Positions 7,726 to 11,988 of a stretch of 11,988 nt of DNA are shown piece after piece (position 1 is the first letter of the stretch; each line of letters opens with the position of its first letter). The stretch is from assembly GCA_003024985.2 (NCBI GenBank), contig PXIH01S0016858.1; one strand, given 5' to 3'. The notes under the pieces were generated by a model, which saw only the letters and a list, made by a program, of their open reading frames with translations, ran no database searches and was not told the origin of the DNA. Both the position numbers and the translations under genes were made by a program. This DNA is from Euperipatoides rowelli (Eukaryota; Onychophora; Udeonychophora; Euonychophora; Peripatopsidae).

Positions 7726-7794
7726 CTTTATATATGATTAGCTTATTAGATCTTACTCAATGAACCAATCAGATTACATCTTGGGTTTGATTGG
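7726..7794 (-). promoter_or_regulatory. Promoter of the two-ORF unit at 7639-6957
   Basis: On the minus strand, CCAAT lies at 7794-7790 and TATATAAAG at 7734-7726, 87 bases before the ATG at 7639. A second, oppositely oriented CCAAT box is on the plus strand at 7765-7769. The nine-base TATA box is identical to that of the integrase promoter. The CCAAT at 7790 also lies within the apparent C-terminal coding end of the neighbouring zinc-protein gene. Confidence 0.5.
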
Positions 7795-8488
7795 TTGATA
7801 TTTTTTAACCTTTGGTTTAAAGCATTTTTCTTTCTTTTCATAAGAGGGATATATATTCTTTACTGTTTAATGGGTTTTTAATTCCAAAATATTTCTTATA
7901 AAGTTTTGGGTGTCCTAATTGATTTGATGGGTAATGTTCACCACAGAAATATGTCGCTTCAATTTCAAGTTGTCACAGGAGGTATTGTAACATTTAAATA
8001 CATAACTTCTTTTCTTTATTTTTGGTGGTTCTAATGTTCTAGGGATGGATTGATTACTCATATCAGTGTAAAGTACTAATTCATCCTGGGTAGATACTAT
8101 TTCATCCGGGGTGGGAGTTAATGTAGATGTGGATTCTAGTTTGTTCAGAGTGGACGTCAACTGTGGGCTTGGAAATAACATGGAGTCTAGGAATGGTAAT
8201 ATGGTGATATCATTATCAAAGAATTCAGGTATTCTTTGTGCAAACCCGTCGTAATTATGTTTTCGGAGATGGCACAATAATCCAAATTCTCTACAGCGAT
8301 GTCAGGGCAGCCGGAATAGCCGCATCTTTTATGCTTCATGCAGTGAAACCCTTCTTGAATAAAATTATTCCCATATTCAGAGGGGATTTGTTTATTGCAG
8401 TCTTGGCATCTCGGTATGGCTGGTGATTGCGATGGGAAGTCACTGATCATGATCACTACCACCCCTGACTCAAAGCTCTTGTATTTTT
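7774..8488 (-). pseudogene. Zinc-binding (repeated CxxC/CxxH) protein, last exon, frameshifted
   Basis: The exon begins after the AG at 8490-8489, giving EKYKSFESG and ISDFPSQSPAIPR, then cysteine-rich text: CQDC, about 20 residues, FHCMKHKRC, GYSGC, and PDIAVENLDYC at about 8270. A frameshift near 8260 continues as CHLRKHNYDGFAQRIPEFFD, an acidic Ser/Thr/Pro-rich linker, and KCYNTSC. After another shift near 7960 come EATYFCGEHYPSN and LYKKYFGIKNP. A basic tail EKKEKCFKPKVKKYQP ends at TAA 7776-7774. The repeated scheme is C-x4-C, about 10 residues, then aromatic-C-x2-H, preceded by a C-x2-C/C-x2-H pair. This suggests three zinc sites in one small protein. I do not recognise the family. Nucleic-acid or protein binding would be the usual role of such modules. 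At least three frameshifts make it a likely pseudogene. Confidence 0.5.
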
Positions 8489-8782
8489 CTAAAATAATGA
8501 AACAGAGAAAAAAAATTATGAATATATAACGTATAATAAAATAATACACTTAGAAAAAATATTTAATTTTATACATACCATATTCAGTGGTGCTTGGTTC
8601 ATTGCGGTCTCATTATCTGGGTACAGCTGATGATTGAGGAGGAGAGTCACTGATTGTAATCACTTCAGGCCCTGACTCAAAGGTCTTGAAATTTTCTAAA
8701 ATAATGAAATAGAGAAAAAAAAATTATGAATATATAATAATAAAATAATACACTTAGAAAAAATATTTAATTTTATACAAAC
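8489..8782 (-). repeat. 204-bp tandem duplication of intron plus exon
   Basis: Intron A spans 8782-8696 (GTTTGT...TTTTAG, 87 bases) and intron B spans 8578-8489 (GTATGT...TTTTAG, 90 bases). They are nearly identical throughout, including TAAAATTAAATATTTTTT and CATTATTTTAG. The exon sequence after each is also homologous, so the repeat unit is an intron followed by about 117 bases of exon, at an offset of 204 bases. Confidence 0.85.
8579..8695 (-). pseudogene. Duplicated, stop-containing exon of the zinc-protein gene
   Basis: These 117 bases, a multiple of three, lie between the splice acceptor of one intron and the donor of the next. They read ENFKTFESG, VITISDSPPQSSAVPR and then two consecutive stops, TAA TGA. 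The following bases align with the CQDCNKQIPSEYG part of the next exon. It is a diverged copy of the first 39 codons of the exon at 7774-8488. As it stands, including it would truncate the protein. Confidence 0.6.
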
Positions 8783-9050
8783 CAAGTTCTTTTTTCTTGA
8801 CATCTAATTGCTGCTCAAGTTTATATTTTTCCCGAGTTGGGAGAAATATAACTTAAGTTTGAGCAACAATTTGCTACTGAAGATCAGTGATTTCAGTGTA
8901 CATTAATGTGACTAATAAACCATCTATCTCTTGGCTTAAAAGGTCTAAATATCTCCACTTAAAATAATGTTCTGGGCTTCTATTTGCTGTATCTTAAAAC
9001 TTGGATTCTTTCTCAATGGCTTCTGAGAAGGTAGTGAATTATAATACAGA
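8783..9050 (-). pseudogene. Coiled-coil exon upstream of the zinc exons (decayed)
   Basis: Just before the donor at 8782 the frame reads TREKYKLEQQLDVKKKEL. Further upstream, in the same frame but across TAA and TAG stops, are YLDLLSQEIDGLLVTLMYTE and ITDLQ. The heptad-like leucines and E/K/Q content suggest a coiled coil. The start of the gene cannot be located, because several stops occur between 8830 and 9050. Splicing in phase 1 to the next exon would append the ENFKTFESG or EKYKSFESG segment. It is judged part of the zinc-protein gene only because the exon junction is in phase. Confidence 0.42.
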
Positions 9051-9300
9051 TGCACGGAAGTACATCATAGTTTAGAAATTAACCAATAAAATGCACAGCT
9101 TTTAAGCACACAAGTGGCTCTCCCGTTTTTTAGAGGCTTCAACTTCCTCCCATGCTTTTTGGACCAATCATATAGCTTCAGGCTTTATTCGTGGTGCATA
9201 TTTACCTATGACATATTAAAATAGTTTGCTAGCTTGCTACCTGTTATAACATGCCCTAATTTGATGTATGCAAATTATATATGAGTTCAAACCCCATCTT
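9051..9300. other. Intergenic spacer
   Basis: No coding sequence is visible. CCAAT boxes occur on the plus strand at 9083-9087 and near 9172. A Pol III B-box-like word, GAGTTCAAACCCC, is at 9283-9295, just before the repeat block, but no convincing A box or cloverleaf accompanies it. Confidence 0.5.
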
Positions 9301-9481
9301 TCTAGTGTTGTACCCAGTGAGGGTCATGTGACAGGAAGTCAGCCATCTTGGACTTTCTAATTTCTGTTAAAAAAATAATTTTTGTAAAAAAAATAATTTC
9401 TAAGTTTTTCACGCAGTTCTGCGCATCTAAGATAACCGACTTCCAGTCCACCATTTGTTTTTTATTTGGGGGACCCAAATC

Positions 9482-9603
9482 CATGTGACCAAAATGACTA
9501 CAATTTTAAATAATTAAAAACTTATAAAATTTTCAAAAATATTTTCTAAGTTAATCGTGCATAGTTCTGGGCATCCTATGACATCACTTCCGGTCGGTCA
9601 TTT
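9482..9603. repeat. About 120-bp direct repeat, with its partner at 11035-11157
   Basis: CATGTGACCAAAATG, an AT-rich core containing TTTTAAATAATTAAAAACTT, and CATAGTTCTG with TTC.GGT.GG.CAT occur in the same order at 11035-11157. The partner lies on the other side of the transposon. The two are therefore separate units of one array, not ends of the transposon. Confidence 0.9.
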
Positions 9604-9818
9604 GTTTTTTAATTTTGGTGGACCAAAGTCATGTGACTTGAAGTTGGCCATTGTGGATCACAATGCATTATGGGGGATGTGTTCCATAACCCAGAGTTAT
9701 GCGACCAAAATGGCCCCATCTTGGATAATGCATTATGGGGGATGTGTTCCAGAACCCAGAAAGTCATGTGACCAAAATGGCCACCATCTATGATGGCAAT
9801 GCATTAAGTGGGATGTGT

Positions 9819-9826
9819 TCCAGAAC
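9819..9826. repeat. Target site duplication (8 bp), partner at 11018-11025
   Basis: TCCAGAAC directly precedes the left transposon end at 9827 and is repeated without mismatch directly after the right end at 11018-11025. Confidence 0.8.
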
Positions 9827-11017
9827 CACCGACTTAAAAATATCTGGACTGCCAATGACTCCTATTGGAGCGTTAAGCAAAGTAAGCCACTGGGCGGCCA
9901 TATTGTGAGTGGTAAGAAGCATATGCTGTATAACAGATCCTATATACTGTATACGCTTTTATAATTATATTTATTATTAAAAATGAAATGTTATTTATGA
10001 CATAAAATCGAGTGATTTGCATTCAATTCTCAAATTTTTAATTAGCCTAATAATATACGTTTATTTTTTATTTTTTATGGCTTACTCATCTGTGAAAAAC
10101 ATTAATGACATTAGTCCAATATTATATAATTAAAATTATTTTAGAGCGTTTCAACTTTTATATTAGTTTTATAGGTGAATTGCACTCCTTTAATATGTTT
10201 AAATAAGCAAATATAAGAACAATTAAAAAGGATCAAATATGTTAAGAAAAATAAAAAAGTTATATTGGAAATTAGTGATTAATATGTAAAAGAATTTACA
10301 ATTAATAAAAATAAAAATAAGTACTTTGAAATGTCTAACAATAAAAAAAGTAAAGTGTTGAATATTTTATATTTCCATTCTTTATTTCAGTTTAAATTTG
10401 ATTTCTTTTAAATATTAAAAAAAAATCTTTCATTAGCTTGAAAACTTAAAGCTTAGAGCAGAGTATCACTTTATTCGCTTAACAAAATGTTTGACCTACT
10501 GTAGTACCCATGGTAACAACAACCATCCAATCAAAATGTAGTGATGATGTCATATTATTTAATTGAAACAAATTATACCATTATATTAATCAATCTACAG
10601 TAATGTAAAACTAATGATGTATAACCTATTGTGTTGATAATTTAGTTTGTTTGTTCTTTTTTTTTTCAAATAAATATGTCAAAATTACTGTTTCTTTTGT
10701 TTTCCCATACCAAAATAATTTGAAGGCCGTAAATTAAAAGGTAACATGGAGCATCAACTAGCGTTGTGTTTGGCGAATCTCATGTAAAACAAGGTGCTTT
10801 AAAAATAAATAACCAAGCCACTGCTTGTCACTGTGACAATTTTAAAAGCAAGCTCTATATTTTTTCTACCAAAAATAACTGAAAATCAATGGAACACAGC
10901 AAAGCCACCACAATTTCCAATGTCACGCACTTCTGCGACCCAAAAGATGGCCGCTCATAAACATCCGGGGNCTTACGCCCGATAGGAGTCATTGGCAGTC
11001 CAGATATTTTGTCAGTG
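9827..11017. mobile_element. Non-autonomous DNA transposon, 1191 bp, 8-bp target duplication
   Basis: The left end begins CACCGAC and the right end, on the minus strand, CACTGAC. After a 3-base difference both continue AAAATATCTGGACTGCCAAT and GACTCCTAT. Weaker similarity runs on for about 90 bases to GCGGCCAT.TT.TG. The terminal repeats are therefore about 100 bp and imperfect. Perfect 8-bp duplications, TCCAGAAC, flank the element. An 8-bp target duplication with short CA-starting ends suits the hAT or P superfamilies. The AT-rich interior (9920-10850) has no transposase-like frame, so the copy is non-autonomous. The single n at 10971 is inside the right terminal repeat. Confidence 0.75.
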
Positions 11018-11025
11018 TCCAGAAC

Positions 11026-11200
11026 CCAGAAAGTCATGTGACCAAAATGGCCTCCATTTTAAATAATTAAAAACTTATAAAATTTTCTAAAATATTTTCT
11101 AAGTTATTTGTGCATAGTTCTGCGCTACCTATGATGTCACTTCTGGTTGGCCATCTTGGAAACCGCAATGATTATGATGGTGTGTTCCAGAAACTCAAAT
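11026..11200. repeat. Tandem repeat block, right part next to the transposon
   Basis: This part resumes the array unit interrupted by the transposon: CCAGAAAGTCATGTGACC, AAAATGGCC, then the AT-rich core and the GCATAGTTCTGCGC and CACTTCTGGTTGG segments homologous to 9482-9603. Confidence 0.85.
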
Positions 11201-11204
11201 AGCC

Positions 11205-11480
11205 ACTATCTTGGATTTTGTGATGCATCATGGGAGGTGTTCTAGAACCTCAGCCAGAAACAGGAAGTCAGCCATCTTCAATTTTGTGATGCATCATGGG
11301 AGATGTTCTAGAACCTCAGCCAGAAACAGGAANTCAGCCAGAAACAGGAAGTCAGCCATCTTCAATTTTGTGATGCATCATGGGAGATGTTCTAGAACCT
11401 CAGCCAGAAACAGGAAGTCAGCCATCTTGGATTTTGTGATGCATCATGGGAGGGTTTTAGAACCTCAGCTGGAAACAGGA
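11205..11480. repeat. 66-bp minisatellite, four units
   Basis: TGATGCATCATGGGAG starts at 11221, 11287, 11371 and 11437, giving spacings of 66, 84 and 66 bases. The 84-base interval holds an extra 18-base copy of the TCAGCCAGAAACAGGAA part, next to the n at 11333. Units also contain TTCTAGAACCTCAGCC and GCCATCTT. Confidence 0.93.
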
Positions 11481-11785
11481 AGTTGGCCATCTTGGATTTT
11501 GTTACCTCCGGCTGTAAAAAGCCCCTATACCTTTAAGAAACAGGAACAGGAAGTTGGCCATCTTGGATTTTGTCACTTAAGAAACAGGAACCGCATGTCT
11601 GCCATCTAGGATTTTTAGCCAGAAGTGGGAGGGCATATATCCCATAATGCATAATATGATGTCAGTTCCGGTATAATGAGGTCACTTCTGGTAAAAAAAA
11701 CAGGAACCAGAAGTCGGCCATCTTAGATTTTGACAGGAAGCAGAAGTTCCCAACCGGAAACCGGAAGTGTTCCAGAACCGCTCAA
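11481..11785. repeat. Degenerate continuation of the repeat block
   Basis: Fragments of the same vocabulary recur in irregular spacing: GGAAGTTGGCCATCTTGGAT (about 11479 and 11548), AAGAAACAGGAAC, ATGATGTCA, CACTTCTGG, AACCGGAAACCGGAAGTG and GTGTTCCAGAACC. The block stops abruptly after 11780. Confidence 0.75.
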
Positions 11786-11988
11786 TTACATCTACTATCA
11801 TGTATAGAAATTTTCATTGACTACTGGGCCCCCGCAGGTTACCTCTGTGAAGTAACACAGAGCTGTCCCAAACAAGAACAGGTAGAACATCATAGTAATT
11901 TTTTTCTCAAAATTACATCATTTTTTAGGCAAGTAACGAAAGAGAGTACTTAGTCAATGGATTCTAATAATAGCAATAATAATAATAA
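11786..11988. other. Unique flank with a hairpin and TAA microsatellite
   Basis: CTCTGTG at 11843-11849 and CACAGAG at 11856-11862 form a perfect 7-bp stem with a 6-base loop. An overlapping alternative stem pairs GTTAC with GTAAC. The window ends in a short (TAA)n-like run. No gene is recognisable. Confidence 0.5.

Larger units (their letters stand above)
9301..9826. repeat. Tandem repeat block, left part
   Basis: Two diverged units with a period of about 148 bp share AGTTCTG.GCATC (9415 and 9563) and CATTTGTTTTTT (9452 and 9599). From about 9640, shorter units of about 70 bp follow, each with AATGCATTA, GGGATGTGTTCCAGAACC, GTCATGTGACC and AAAATGGCC. Compared with the AT-rich surroundings the units are GC-richer. 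No coding role is apparent. Confidence 0.85.

Noticed and set aside
8238-8426. 62-codon plus-strand ORF
   Set aside because: It is antisense to the cysteine-rich zinc exon, whose minus-strand reading is far more protein-like.
8489-8782. Introner (mobile intron) copies
   Set aside because: The two introns are near identical, but the adjoining exon sequence is duplicated too, so segmental duplication explains them.
9283-9295. Pol III B-box-like word suggesting a tRNA-derived SINE
   Set aside because: No convincing A box, cloverleaf or 3' tail could be found upstream or downstream.
9302-9484. 60-codon minus-strand ORF
   Set aside because: It lies within the repeat block; its composition follows the repeat units.
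9557-9793. 78-codon plus-strand ORF in the left repeat block
   Set aside because: It lies entirely in tandem repeats and has no protein-like conservation or context.
9827-11017. Direct repeats at 9482 and 11035 read as long terminal repeats of one element
   Set aside because: They lie outside the inverted ends and target duplications and belong to the host array, so no LTR element is needed.
10855-11037. 60-codon minus-strand ORF
   Set aside because: It spans the transposon's right inverted repeat and an ambiguous base, and shows no transposase similarity.
11211-11609. 132-codon plus-strand ORF
   Set aside because: It is the translation of the 66-bp minisatellite, repeating the same residues because the period is a multiple of three. 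No gene features.
9301-11785. CRISPR-like array
   Set aside because: Units are adjacent, diverged and without regular unique spacers, and the sequence is eukaryotic.

Overview
The window is AT-rich eukaryotic DNA and almost certainly comes from an animal genome. Three signs point that way: the decayed coding sequences belong to Polinton/Maverick (adintovirus-like) elements, which are widespread in animals; one gene on the minus strand has short GT-AG introns; and there is a histone-type mRNA 3' stem-loop. The host species cannot be named from this sequence.

Bases 541-760 look like the 3' end of a decayed replication-dependent histone gene (possibly H2B), ending in a near-canonical stem-loop and a downstream purine-rich element. 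Bases 869-6521 hold the virion-gene and integration block of a Polinton/adintovirus-like element, broken by frameshifts, stops and small deletions. The plus strand carries the packaging ATPase, a small basic/hydrophobic protein and an unknown protein. The minus strand carries a chromodomain integrase, a penton-like minor capsid protein, a small protein of the adenovirus VI/X kind, the double jelly-roll major capsid protein (F54H12.2-like family) and an adenain-like cysteine protease. The two strands converge at about 2.4 kb, where AATAAA signals of both strands lie close together. Adjacent genes overlap by 4-8 bases or are 2-3 bases apart, which is viral-style packing. No protein-primed family B DNA polymerase and no terminal inverted repeats of the element are visible, so either the ends lie outside the window or the copy is rearranged.

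Bases 6590-9050 carry further minus-strand units. One is a two-ORF unit (a tail-anchored-looking protein, then a helical protein) whose promoter has the same CCAAT plus TATATAAAG architecture as the integrase promoter. Behind it lies a spliced, decayed gene that encodes a coiled coil followed by repeated CxxC/CxxH zinc-binding modules. That gene contains a 204-bp tandem duplication of an intron plus exon. I do not recognise these proteins. They may be cargo of the same element or host genes. A 56-bp, nearly identical copy of part of the integrase sits inside the 3' portion of the two-ORF unit.

Bases 9300-11785 are a repeat block made of about 148-bp, 70-bp and 66-bp tandem units rich in GTCATGTGAC, GCCATCTTGG and TTCCGG words. 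It is interrupted by a 1191-bp non-autonomous DNA transposon (9827-11017) with imperfect inverted ends CACYGAC... and a perfect 8-bp target duplication, TCCAGAAC. The rest, to 11988, is unremarkable apart from a hairpin and a TAA microsatellite.
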